Assembly: GCF_965638725.1 (NCBI RefSeq)
Contig: NC_134951.1
Span: forward strand, 4,526,001-4,590,000
Length of the DNA: 64,000 nucleotides
DNA from: Aptenodytes patagonicus
Taxonomy: Eukaryota > Chordata > Aves > Sphenisciformes > Spheniscidae
Reading direction: 5' to 3'
Below are positions 1-17,600 of this stretch, in pieces (position 1 is the stretch's first letter; each line of letters opens with the position of its first letter). Both the position numbers and the translations under genes were made by a program. The notes below the pieces were generated by a model. That model was given only the letters and a program-made list of their open reading frames with translations, did not search any database and was not told where the DNA came from.

Positions 1-1401
1 TTATTCTTTCCTGATACCAGAAATCTCGGGGGGAGGCACATAACCATCTTGCCAGGACCAGGTGTTGGGGTATCAATATAGGGCATGAGCTAGCTGAGGC
101 CTTGGGGAGAGAGACCTTGGTGCAGCAAGCTTGCTCAGAGGAAGGGTTATTGCTCACTTGAATTTTTCCAAGGCTGTTTCACATCCCTCGCAACAAGGAT
201 GCTGTTGCCCATCAGTCGGCAGATCTTGCTCTCGTCTTCCGTGCTCAGCGCACGCACGGCTCCTGCTAGAGCAGCCTCCGAAGTGCCCTAGAGAGAGGAG
301 AGGAGACAGAGCAGTCGCACACATGCGTAGTGTTATTTTCTCTAGTCGTGCAATTCTTTTATCTTACACTGGGGTTATGAGCTCTCTGATACAGGCAACG
401 TTTTTACCTCTGGGTTTGCACAGCACCCAGCCGGGGGGCTCCTAAAGACCAAGTGTTTTCACATCCTTACGCCAGGTGTTTTCATAAATCCTATTCAAAC
501 CTTATTCATGTACCTCAAATCTTAGAAATCTGGACTGAGGCTTTGTTTGAGGGTAAACAGGGTTGGTGACAGACAAGTCGCTTCCCAGCATTGATATCAG
601 GAGAGGATAGTCAGGATCAGGGTAAGGGAGAGCAGCAGCTGGGGGTGGGCTGAGCTTCTCATTGCGATGCTTTCTGCAGCGTGCCACAAGGACAGCAGCT
701 TTCCCGACTCTGCTTCTTGCCCATAAGCTGCAGGGCTGCAAATAGTTGCCTAAATGCAGACGTCTGGGGTATTTTGGGTGCCGTTAGGTCTCCTGTTGCT
801 CCAGAAGAGCAGGGCCTCCCATGGGTCCTATTTCTCATCCGCCAGCCCCGTGCCGTTGTCTCAGATCTCTTAATAGCACAAGGCATCTGCATTTAGGCAG
901 CTGAACCCTGCTCCAGCAGCATTCAGGGGTAAGTGGAAGAGACTGGGTGTTGGATGATAACCGGGGGGGTGGAAATCCCATCCCGAGCCCTAATGCTCCC
1001 AGTGGGGTGTCCCTGATCCCATCACGTGCTTCAGCGCTGCCTCCATGTCTTCATCCCTCCAGGCTGATAAATTCCCGTCTCCGCAGCTGGGCAGTCCCCA
1101 GCCCCTCACCTCTGGCAGGGGAAGCTTGAAGTGTCCTGAGTGACTCCTCCTTTGAGGTGTGTAACTATTAGAGGGGAAACCATCCACACTCTGCCGATGA
1201 ACTAACGCCGGCTAGAGCCCTTTTTTCCAGCCCTGCAGTCACTGGCACAGTCATGACCTCTCTCTGCCTCCACCTCTCTGGTGGCCCCATCCAAGCTGCG
1301 AGTTGAGAATAGCCCCCCCTGAATTTCCACTAACCCTTAAGCCCTTGCCTGGAAATCGTTTGGGTCATGGGGATTTGACCCACCGTTTGGTCTCTTTGCA
1401 G
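1..1401 (+). other. TRAM2: TRAM2 intron (3' part), no other feature seen
   Basis: This stretch precedes the first visible TRAM2 coding exon and ends in the acceptor tctctttgcag at 1391-1401. I looked for the preceding exon, which in human TRAM2 encodes the luminal segment before the HYHYG motif, and did not find it, so it must lie left of the window. The open frames here resemble no protein I know. Confidence 0.7.
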
Positions 1402-6912
<5,511 letters not shown>

Positions 6913-7078
6913 AAGCAAAGGCTTGTCTCCTGGGGAGGAGGGCAAGATACCAGGACTAAGAAGCAGCCCCTCCTCCCGGTCCTCACGAGCGTCATCTTGA
7001 ACGGCTTGGAAACCGGTCATCTTCCCAAGGTGTCTCTCGCTCTCCTCCCTTCCTTTCTTACTCTCTTGAACCATTTGC

Positions 7079-7084
7079 AATAAA
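7079..7084 (+). terminator. TRAM2: Proximal AATAAA poly(A) signal of TRAM2
   Basis: A canonical AATAAA hexamer lies about 167 nt after the stop codon. The downstream sequence is C/T-rich and not clearly GU-rich, so usage is uncertain. Confidence 0.45.
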
Positions 7085-9783
7085 ACCAAAAAGCTCCCTT
7101 TCCGCTGCTCCCATCCCCTCGTAGGAGCCTTTTCCAACCCTCCTGGTTTTGCCGCCTTCTGTTTCATCGTAAATCAGCGTGCAATTTTTTTCTTTTCTAT
7201 TTTAGTGTTTGGTTATTTTGGATTATTGTTACAAATGCATCATAGATGGTTCCAAACAATCCTTTTTTCTTCTACAGCATGTTCCTCCCCTCTCTTCGTG
7301 GTGCTTCCCTGAGCCCCAGGGTCAGGGCCATGGCAGCTTGAAGGCACCACGTGTCTGTTACGAGAACAGGCTCCTGGGGGATTGCACTGGGGCTCTGTGA
7401 CCCTGAGGCTCAGGGGTGCTCTCGGGTGAGGGTTGCCTCTCCTGGGGCACGTCTGGCCAGTGCTTGGCAAGTGCCGCAGGATGGTGGTGCTGCAAATAGA
7501 GACCAGGGTCCAAGAGAGGAACCTCAGCCGTGTCTTGTCTCATGGTGGACCTCTGGTTAAGTGGGGTTTTTCTGAACCCTGGTTTTGAGCTAATTTTGGA
7601 GAGCTGGGCAGCAGAGAAGGGAGAGAATTTCCCTCTTCATACAGGACCCATCTCCTAGCCTTTGCTTGCCCCAGCTCTTCTGGTACAGCTGGGTCCCTCT
7701 TACCCTCTTGGCTGCAGGAGGTGAGCTGCCCCGTAGTTGTTCTGGACCTCCCAGCCCCAAGAGCTGGGCTCGGGGCCCTGCAGCTCGCAGTGCCTTGTCA
7801 TGGGGCAGCAGCATCCTCAGGTTCACGTGAAACCTTGAGTCCTGCCCCGCTCTGAGCGCTGGCCTGGCTTCTGTCAGCCCAGGCCCTTTGCCAGCTTGTG
7901 TGCACCTCGTGGACCTGGTGTTCTCACGGCTCATGACCACGTCCAGATGACAAACTGGCTGCTGCAAAGGGTTTTTGCACCAATGGAACTGTGCCCCTCA
8001 TGCTGTCACCTTAGCCTTCCTCATCCCTACTGTACCAGTCCAGCCGTGCCATCGGCAGCCACCAGCTTCACTCTTTGTTTCCAAAGGATACAGAGCTTGT
8101 ATCCACCCAAGGTGCTATCAAATGCAGGGTTTCTTCCAAAAAACCTAGCCCCTTCATCCCTTTCTGAGCTGTGAATGAGATGACAGGGAAGGGGAAGGAA
8201 GCCGGGGCTGCAAGGAGCAGCTTGCATATTACGAAAAGCCTGACCTGTGACGTATAGCTGTTGGCAGATGCAGTTGTCTTAAATCTACCTCAGAGGCCAT
8301 CTGTTGCTGCAGACCACTTTCCCCTCTTGCTCCTGCCCGTTGCCACCTGTACGTGGTGGCAGGAGATTTGTGGGAACCCCAGATCCCACCGGTTCAGTCC
8401 CCTGCTGCCTCTTTGCTGGGGAGCAGCATCTCCTGCCCAGGGTTTCGTGGGTCAGTGCCAGCTTGCTGAGCTTCTTTGGGGTGCCATGCACCAGGCTAGA
8501 TTTGGTAAGCGTGCAGTAGACGGGCACCTCTCACCCCACAGCTCTCCTCCGGGGCAGTTTCTGTAGCTGGGCTTTGCTGTTGGTGCCTCTTGTGCAGTGA
8601 AGCCAGCTGTAACTTTCGTTCTCCTTCGCCGCGGCAGGAGCAGGCGAGTGGTGTGCTCCCTTGGCTGGGCGAGAAGAGGGGGCACAGGGTTGCGGGGAGC
8701 TCGGGTGCTCTTCGATACGCCAGCCAGGATTGAGGTCCACCTTCCTTGCATGTGAGGGAGGCACGTGGTCCTTAGTGTGCCTCTTGCTCAGCCCTTCGGG
8801 CAGCTGAACTCTGGCTCTCTCCGAGTGCAATTCTAGCTTGAGGCTGGCGCAGTCGTCCTTCGCATCATTCGTGTTTTAGCGAACGGGTGACAGTTGATTT
8901 TCTGTCCCTCTTTGAGTTGGGTCAGGTTTTTTTTTCCTCCTTCTGTAGGTGTCTTTTCTCCCTTCCTCCCCCTCTCCTTACTGAGCCCCAGCTAACGCTG
9001 GGCACCGGAGGAAGAAAATGTGCAGGGACACGAGGACAGTTGGTCAAATTCCACTTGGTCCTCCACCCCCACAACCTCTGAGTCCCAAACGAGAGATGTT
9101 GGGGGAGAGGGATTCCCCCTTTTTCAGGGGGACTGAGGAAGGAGACTTCGGAGCAGAGCCCTTTGTGGCATCTTGCAATTGCTCCTCATAGCCCTTGCCA
9201 GGTAGATAATACACATTTTGGCTCAGAGGCAGTGACAGTACCTGCAGTGCAATGTGATGAGATGGGGGAAAAGAGCTTTATGTTAGGGAGGACACGGAAA
9301 AGGTCTAGTGTGAGAGGTTTTTCCTTTCTTCTGCCTCTTCCCATCCCCAGCCATCAACGGCCACGTGCCCTCCGAGAGCAACTGCTGGCCGGCAATCTCT
9401 GCAGAGCCTCAGCCGGTCCTTTCTGCAAAGCTGGTGCCTCGCAGCAGCTGAGGTATTGACTCTTTTAACAGGTGACACATACAGTCCCCCCAAAAAACTG
9501 GCTGCTGAATGATTCCTCCTCCTGCCTGCTTCGCTTCAGGCAGCTTTTCCACTTGCACAATCCTGCGTCTTCATAAAGTAGCTAATTATGCTTTGTATCC
9601 CAAGTGCCTTATGTTGCCATGTAGTCTCTCATACGCTTGATCTGTGAACTGTATCAGTAGCTGAATGCCCTCCCTCTTTACAATGTATGTACAACATATG
9701 CTACATTTATGTGTTTTTTGTTTTCTTTTTGATAGAGCTACCAGTAAAAAAGACAGTTTGTTTTGGAAGCATTTCCATGTGTT

Positions 9784-9812
9784 CTTTTTTTTTAATTTTT
9801 TTTTTTTTTTTA
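9784..9812 (+). repeat. T-rich tract in the TRAM2 3' UTR
   Basis: A near-homopolymeric thymidine run is interrupted only by a short AA. It is low complexity with no other visible meaning. Confidence 0.8.
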
Positions 9813-11402
9813 ACCTATAGATGATGGGGCTTTTTTTGCCCTCCCCTATCTTTAGTCCTCAGAAATCCCCATCCTTCTGTTATGCCCAAGTATGGCAGGA
9901 TCCCTGGGGTCTTTTATTTTTTTTTTGAGCTGAGCCTTTGCTGTAAGGCAATACGCGCTGTCATCCCAGAGGCCTGCGATCCACCCTCTGTTGGAGGAGC
10001 TGTCACGGGCTGCTTCTGTCTCTGCCTTGTAGTGCGAGCACCATCCCTCGGCTGCAAGCCCGCAGTAACTGCTTCTACGTCCATGTCACTTCTCAGCAGG
10101 CCGAGCCTTCTCTTCAGCCCAAAGAGCTTTTTCTTTCCCAAATGGAGTATTTTCATTGCAAGCCCTTAGTGGTCAGTCTTTTCTTGACCACTCCGTGTAC
10201 AAAGATGCCGAGAGCCCACTTTCCTTGAGTGGGTGCTCTTCTGGTGCCCCATCTTGTCAAGCCCTGTGTCTTCTCCAAAGAAGACCCAACCCCAAACAGG
10301 AGCTCTTGTCCACCACAGTGCAGCAAGTGTTAGAGACTCTGCAAAACTGCAAGTCCTTACTTTCAGTGTAACGCTATTGCTTGCGCCCTTCCTGTGGACT
10401 TGAGGCTGCTTTTGTAGTCTGTGTCCATTATCCAACCTAAGAAGGTCGGGGATTGAGTAGTCTGTGATTTTTTTTTTTAGTGTGAAGCATATTGTTTTCC
10501 TGCCCTAGCCTAGAAGAGCTGTGAAATACCAGCACTAGTTCTCTCTTTTTGTCTTAGATAGCTGGGGAATGGGCTTGGGAAGAGAAAGGGGCAGAGGAAG
10601 AACAGATGTAGCATTTCACATATAATTTTTGAGTGACTTATGGGGCATTACAGTTGCAGGTTTTGGGTTTTTTTTGTTTAGGATTCTTTCTTCTTACTCA
10701 TCATGTTTGGGTTAGTAGTAAAGACGACAAGTTCCAGTTCCCCTGTAGGTCCCCTTACCCTTAACTCACCATTTTAAAATGTATTTTTGGTAGGCTTCCT
10801 GGTCGGAGGGAAGAACGACTACTCTAGGATGCCTCCCCCTTGCCTCCAAGTGACTCTTGAAGCTTGTAGCTACCCTGCCTTTACTGCAGTGCATGGGGGT
10901 TTACAGCAGCCTCAGTCTCTTGCCTTAGATGAAGTCTTGGTAGATGGACCCCGACTTGCATCAACAGTAGATGGAGATTATGGGGTTTGATTTACAGCCT
11001 TCTGGTAAACTTCACAAGTGTGTAATAGATGGTTTGGCAGGCTTTATACTCAAACTGTGAAGTACGTTACTTCGCCCTGGGGCTGCGTGCGGGGTTTTGC
11101 TGGCAGTGGGGAAGAATGGCTCTTGTAAAAGCCAGGCAGAGGCACGGAGTTTTTCTTTGAATATGTTGAACTCGATGGACCAAACTTCAGCAAAGGAACT
11201 CGAGGAAAATTTCTGTTCTTCCATATTTATGCTTTAGTGCAAATTTCCTAATTTTGGAGGGGGTGGGGGGAAGTAACAGTCGCTGATATTTTATCCCGTT
11301 TGTTTCATTCTTCTTGTCACTTAAGTTTTTGTATGGATTTTGTTTGTTGTTGTTTGTTGTTAAATGACTTTTGTGATAAACTCAACAAAAGTATTTTTCT
11401 GA

Positions 11403-11416
11403 AATAAATAAATAAA
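11403..11416 (+). terminator. TRAM2: Distal triple AATAAA poly(A) signal of TRAM2
   Basis: Three overlapping AATAAA hexamers (11403-11408, 11407-11412 and 11411-11416) sit at the end of an A/T-rich, TTG-repeat-containing stretch, followed by T/G-containing sequence. This is the best candidate for the major 3' end, giving a UTR of about 4.5 kb. Confidence 0.65.
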
Positions 11417-11420
11417 AGGC

Positions 11421-13146
11421 ATAGATTTCTTCCACTGCTGCTGTCCGCTGATGCTTTATCACTCTGCTAAGCTGTATGCGTTTCCAAAGCAAGCTGCGAT
11501 GGGTTATACTTGTCTCTCTCCTGCCATACCAGATTAGTCTGTTCCCTTTGGTGCAGCATCTCGTGTCCCTGTATTCCCCACAGCTGGGGTTCATCTTCTT
11601 GCATTTCCCATGTCTACAGCATGGGCAGCTGCTTCTGAGTTAGTTATCTGTGGCTGCCTTCATCGTTGGGAGTGGAGGATAAGGGCATTTGGAGGATATG
11701 ATTTATCTGATGTGGTTTAGGTGCATAGTTTATGGTGAGCTAAATTGTATACTTTCTGCAGCTGGCCCCGGGCGTGCTACATGATTGGCCGAGCACTAGG
11801 TCACAGTTTCATGGCATGTGCAGAAAACAGTTTCTGACTTTCTTTTCTACAGCCTACAGCTCCAGTAATCTCATCTGTAAGTTCTTGGTCTCTGGAAAAG
11901 CTGATTAACGTGGCCTTTAGAACTTAGCCTTTGTCAGCTGCTGCTTGGAAGGCACCTCATGGAATGCCAAGCTGTGCTTTGAAATCCAAGGTGGACCCGA
12001 GAGAGCTGTAGCGATTCTGGGTCGGAGTGAGCAGCAGCACAAAACGGGCCCAGAAGGGAAGAGCGGTGACCTTTCCGAACAGGCAGGAGGGAGCTGTCAT
12101 GTGGAGACTCTCAGCCGTCTGAGGGGAAGTGGGAATCCACAGCACAAAAGCTGATTTAAATAAGCATTTTGTTCCAAAGAGCTTTGTTCTCTACTGCGTG
12201 CATGATAGCCGCCTTTCATATGCGCTCGATGGCGATACCTGGCAGGTGTTCCTCTGGGGTGAGAAGGTCCCTGCCACGTTTACCTTCACGGAGAGATGAC
12301 CCATGTGACTCTAAGTGGAGCACAAGTGTCATAACTCTATTGCTATGTCAACTGCTAGTTCTCCCTTTTCATTGGACAACCTGCCTGTTAAGATGACAGG
12401 TTGCATAAGATGGGTTTAGATAGTATCTCAGTCCTAAAACCATTCTCCCAACCTTTTGTTAAAAAATGCAAAGCTGCTGTCAGCAGATTTGTGTACAGAT
12501 ACCTGCTATCTGTACACATACGTTTAGCTATGTGAGAGCTAAACCCACCACTCCGTTTCAAGTAAACCCAGCATCACAGTTTTGCGGGGTTTTTTCCCCT
12601 CACTTTAATCCGTAGGTATTCCAGCCATGAGGTACTTTTATTTAAAGCAGATTTATTAACACTTTTATAGCAGCCATGCATGACTTGCTTACATTCAGAC
12701 TAGCAAGCGTGAGTTTATCGTGGTCCATGGCAGGGCTCTTAGATCTTCTTGCAATGCAAATAACAATTTAAACTGGCAGTCTTCGCTGCTTGAAGGTGAA
12801 AGGCCCCTTTCTAGAGTGGTTATCACTCCAGGCTTTAGAGAGCTTTACCTCTAGCAAGCCATGCTGTGCTGTATTAAAAAGCTGAGAGATCAACAGGAGA
12901 ACCTGGCTTTGGTTCTCCAGTTTTTTCTCATGTGAGTTTCATTTCAATATCCAGCAGCTGTGAGGTTGAGTTTGGTGGTAGCTTAAAGGGCAGGGAGAGG
13001 TTTGGAAGGAAAAAAAGTGTTAACAAAGTGAGGGTGAAATTAGTTGGCTCTAGTGAGAAGGGAAGGGAGAGAGTGAGTGAAGCAAGGATGAAGACTAGAG
13101 CATCCTTTTTGAAGTATGATGTCTTAAAGTCAACTCAGCTAAGAAT
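11421..13146. other. Convergent intergenic spacer between TRAM2 and EFHC1
   Basis: About 1.7 kb lies between the TRAM2 distal poly(A) signal and the EFHC1 poly(A) signal. I see no exon, RNA gene or recognisable repeat. Other minus-strand AATAAA matches near 12653-12658 leave open a longer EFHC1 3' UTR. Confidence 0.5.
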
Positions 13147-13152
13147 TTTATT
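13147..13152 (-). terminator. EFHC1: Candidate EFHC1 poly(A) signal (AATAAA on minus strand)
   Basis: The hexamer lies 33 nt beyond the EFHC1 stop codon in the direction of transcription, implying a very short 3' UTR. Further minus-strand hexamers near 12655 could serve a longer form. Confidence 0.5.
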
Positions 13153-13184
13153 GCTGGTCTTGTTCTTCGGCTTCTGGGGGAAGG

Positions 13185-14657
13185 TCACAAGGGGAAGGCT
13201 CTAAGGAAGTCACGGTAGTTTATTTTGTCTTCTCCACAAGAACATAGGTCAATCAGCTGGGGGGAAAAAAAAAACAACAAACAACATAAGGAGTTGGAAG
13301 AAGCTGCAAATTTGTTTTTTTAGGGGAAAGTGCCCAGAGATATTCCTTGTGTGACAGAGCAGAAGATCTTATTCCCCTGTGTGGAAGAGCCTACCACCTT
13401 AGTAGTCCTGAATCACAGGTAACCTTGAATGCTTATAGATGACACTAATCTATGCAAGGAGAAGAGTTAAAATGTTTGAGTTTAATCCCGATTGCCTTCT
13501 AAGTCTCACCACAGTGGCAACATATCCACAAAATATAAAGTGTAGCCACAGACTGACATAGGCCACAGCAAATCTTTCAGAAACCCCACAGAAATCCCTG
13601 CCCTAAGTGGCATGGGGGCAGCGTATCTGAACAGTTACTGTTCGCTGGTGTCGCTTTGGTGTGCGCACATGGCATAAAGTGGAGGCACAGATAATTGAGC
13701 TCCGCAACAGCCCTACTAATGAGCCAGTTCTGGTATCCATCCCTGACCCTGCATTGTGTTACAGAGCTATAGCCTTTGTGTGCTTAAGGGGAAGGAAGAG
13801 GGCTTTTGTTTCTTTAATTGCATAACTAATCTCCTTCTGACACCCAGGGAGATGGAAAAAGTCTAATATCACAGTTCCTTGAAAGGATTCTTCTTCCCCT
13901 TGTCGCCTGGAGACAGATTTACCAGTCACTCTTGTGACTGGCAGCTATGCTCCTCTCCAATCCAGACAGTAGTTAACTATCTGCCATATGTTTAATTTAT
14001 AGCACTGCCACACTTCTGAGGGCTCTGGGCACACTCTTATTAAGATTTCAAGAGAGAAGAGGGATGCTTTTAGTGTATTAGGTCCTAGATGGGGATTCAA
14101 ACATGGGGGTTTAGCCTCAATTGTCACAGGTTCCCCACATGCTCTTGGGCATGTCACTTCATCTCCTATTCTCAGAGTGGAAGCAGGAAGGACTGTCACC
14201 ACATCATTGTAAATTCCTCAGGGCAGAGTGCTCTCCGATGAACTCTAGTACAGCAAAGCCCTGGCTGCTGGTTAAAGGCCTTTATTCAGTGCGCTTTCAG
14301 AGACATAAATACCCTGCCTGTGCACCTTTCTAACCACAGCTGTGATGCTCACGGTTGGCTGGTTTAGAAAATGGGTTTTTTTTAGCAAGGGCAATACTCC
14401 CTCTGGTTTCTAGATTTCTTTAAACTCTGAGTCTGCCTTTATTGGCCACTAATCTACTGCATATCACATTATGCTAAGAAAGCATCCTTGCCAGTCATAT
14501 TCCTGAAAGGATCCTCCATCCCTGCTGCATGAATTTTTCTCTTCAGTTTCCCTCACATTTTCTGCTTGGCAGACTGTGATCTCCATGTGCTGTTGCTCAT
14601 AGCACCCAGCAAGCCTATGTTTTAGTTGTGTTAACCAAGTGGTTATGATTGTAATGA

Positions 14658-14688
<31 letters not shown>

Positions 14689-17600
14689 TGGTACAATACT
14701 TAGTTCTCAAATCTTCAATTCAGTTGCTGTTAAATTCAGAATGCATCTAAGCTTTCCTAAGGCTCATTCCCTAAGCACCTCAGTGTCATCTCTACTCAAG
14801 CCCAGCTGTGCTTAAGTCATGACAGACACTCAGTAGCTCTGCAGTAGCCTCACTTAGAGGACAGCAATTACTATCTCCTCCTTTAAGAGACAGGCTCAGT
14901 CCAACAGCTCAGAGGCCCTTCTTAATTGGGACTCTCTTGCCCTCTTCTTGAAACTGTTCCCCTTTGTAGGGTAGAGCGGCTGTTGGTCTCGCCTGGCTAG
15001 GGTTGGTTTGTAGAAGAGCTCTTTTGAAGAGCTATAGGAGAGGAATTCAATATGCACAGCACCCCTTCCTTCTGACCTTGTTAACCAGGAAGGAGTTGGT
15101 CGGCACACTCAAGCTGTCGCAAAGGGCTAAAAATTTTGCTTTGTCCAGAATGCCAGAGCCATCCTTGTCACACTGAAGAAACGCCTCCCGAATGCTCTTG
15201 TTGTTCAAGTACTTATGGAGCTTCAGCTCTTCCTGAACCTGCACAATTAATTCATCCATTTCCTGGTCGCTGGTCCCAAGCATGGGGATGTCACTGCAGA
15301 AGAAAGGAAGAACGGGACTTCATGTAAAAGCTACTTCTGGCAGCCTTACCGTGACACTTGTGTGCTGGCTGCCCACCATGGCTGGCCAGACTGTATTTCT
15401 GAGAACACAGCAGGCTTCTGGGGTTCTTGGTTTTTATGGCAAGCTCATCTCAGCTTGCACTTGGAGACGAAGCTCAGTCTTGATCTTGGAGCATTAGGTA
15501 AACTATTTTCCCTTTGCAGGACGTTTTCCCCATGCACCTTTTGTCTGCAAATGCTCTGGGACAAGGAGCGTTTCCTTGTGCGCTCCATACCGTTCCAGGA
15601 ACTGCATACAACTCTAGTTTCAACCAGAGCCCCTGAACTACCATGATACTAACTGACTCCAAAGTGTGTTGTGAGGTAATGGGGTTGTTACTGGGCTACA
15701 GAAAATGGGTCCAGACAGCTAAAAAAAGAGGATGTAGTCTAGGCTCTGACAGGCTGATAAGCACAGCCAGAGCAAATGAAAAAAAAGACTCCACCAACTC
15801 TCTGCTGAGCCTGCAACCATCTAGTAGCTCATGCAGATACTGTTAGCAGCATCTGCTACAGTTAACTGCTGTCTTATGGGAAAAGATGACTGTGTCCATT
15901 TAGCTGAAAGTATCTCTGCTGCTGAGCCAGAGCTGTCCCGTAAGGTTTTTGGGTCAGCAGCAGCCACAACATTACACTGTACACACTTGACCCGCTCTGT
16001 ATGTGCCCAGACACAGGCTCTTGGAGCTGAATAATCAGCCGAGCAGCCATTAGACGCAGGCTGGAGCCCTTGGAGGCTGCTGGAAATGCCTGAGTCTTAT
16101 TTAGGTCCACAACGCCATCCTTTGAAGCCTACCTTTTGGCCGTCTCCTTTACCACCTGCCGTGGGCGAAAGTGATCCCTCAGGGACTGCAGTGTTGCCGT
16201 GGGGAAACTCTCTGCATTGCTCTCCATATAATTAAGCACGTATTCATCAGCGTCAGTGATAACAAACCTGTGGCCAAACACTGGGGAAGAGGCATTAAAG
16301 AAAGCAGTGTTACTTGCCTTTCAGCATGGGTAAGTCACTTCATCATCCAGAAGAGAGCATGGTTTCTCTCTTGTGGCTGGGCTCAGGTTTGAGCAAGCTC
16401 TGCTATTTGTTTCAGTCCTTCAACTGAGAAGGGTTTCACTGACTCAAAGGGTGTTTTGCTGCAAGAAAAGCAGCTGCTGAGAGCAAAGGCCCCGTGCTTG
16501 GGCCTACAACGACTCCCTCCATTAGCACTGGTGTGTTTCTAGTATTTCCGTATTACATTTCTTTTCCTTACAGGATAGATTTTTCCTTACAGGATAGGCC
16601 TTTGCTACTGGAAGTCATCTGGCACAGCTTTAACCCTGTGAACCCTGGCAGGTCCCAAAACGTAAACTGAACACACACTATGGAGAACGCAGCTTTTTCC
16701 CTAATTATGTCAAAGGTCCAAACATTGACAGTAACAGAGTTATATCAATGTACTCCAGCTGATGATCTGGAAACTCAAATGTGATGAGAGCCAGAAGGAA
16801 CAGATCTTTCAAGTGAAGGAAGGTATATTGCACTGTCCATGCAATAAATGACATATCAGAGCAGGCACTGAAGACCAAAGCTCAAAGAGTATTATCAATC
16901 CAGACTGGATTTTACCTTCAATTGTAGAACCAATGGTGAGGTCAGAGGGCTCATAATACATGACATTCTCTGTAGTAGAGCCTGGTTTGGCGACTCTGGT
17001 CTTTCCTAAGTATTTGCCTCCAATGATGCCAGAGTTACGGACTGGGGGTTCATAGATGCTGATCATGTCATTGGAGAGGAAATAAGAGAGGATGAAACGA
17101 CGCTTTCTGTCCTCGGGGTTTGGTGATTCCTAGAGAAAAGGTAGTGGCTTTGGAAAAGAACATTTGAACCAGGTTTTTCTTTCCTGGGGTGCTTAGGAGT
17201 ACCTAGTAACCCACTCATAAGCACCCAGAGTTCAGAGCTTTTTTTAATAGCCGACTAAACAAAGCGCTTGATGTAGGCCAAAGGCTACAGATATGCTGAC
17301 ATAGCATAACAAAGCCCTAGACAGCATTAACTATCTGAATTTCAAAGGTTACTTGCTCTAGTCAGGCTAACAGAAGCAGAATCTGGGCTGCAGTGACCAA
17401 GTATATACAGTGTTTCCACAGACTGAGTAATCCCAGAGAAAGGAATATCCTATATGGAATGATTAATCACAGAGAGAGACTGGCTGTAAAATTCAGTATT
17501 GAAGTTCTATTTTTCATTATAACGAGTGCCTGAGAGAGGTTGGAGCTCCTTCCAGCTCTTAGTCACAGGAAGACACTCCCCTGACACACCAGTAGGTTTA

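Larger units (their letters stand above)
6913..11420 (+). other. TRAM2: TRAM2 3' untranslated region
   Basis: No conserved coding sequence follows the TAG. Two AATAAA clusters bound a short (~170 nt) and a long (~4.5 kb) 3' UTR. Human TRAM2 is known to have a multi-kilobase 3' UTR, which supports use of the distal site. The region contains T-rich tracts (9784-9812) and TTG repeats (about 11337-11361), and no recognisable transposon. The exact cleavage sites are inferred. Confidence 0.6.

Noticed and set aside
1-1401. Search for the missing upstream TRAM2 exon
   Set aside because: No match to the expected luminal segment before HYHYG was found on the plus strand, so the exon is taken to lie outside the window.
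15047-15076. Read-through of EFHC1 exon 10 to a nearby stop (VRRKGCCAY end)
   Set aside because: A consensus AAG|GTCAGA donor sits at this point and the conserved C-terminus is found in a separate exon at 13256-13185.
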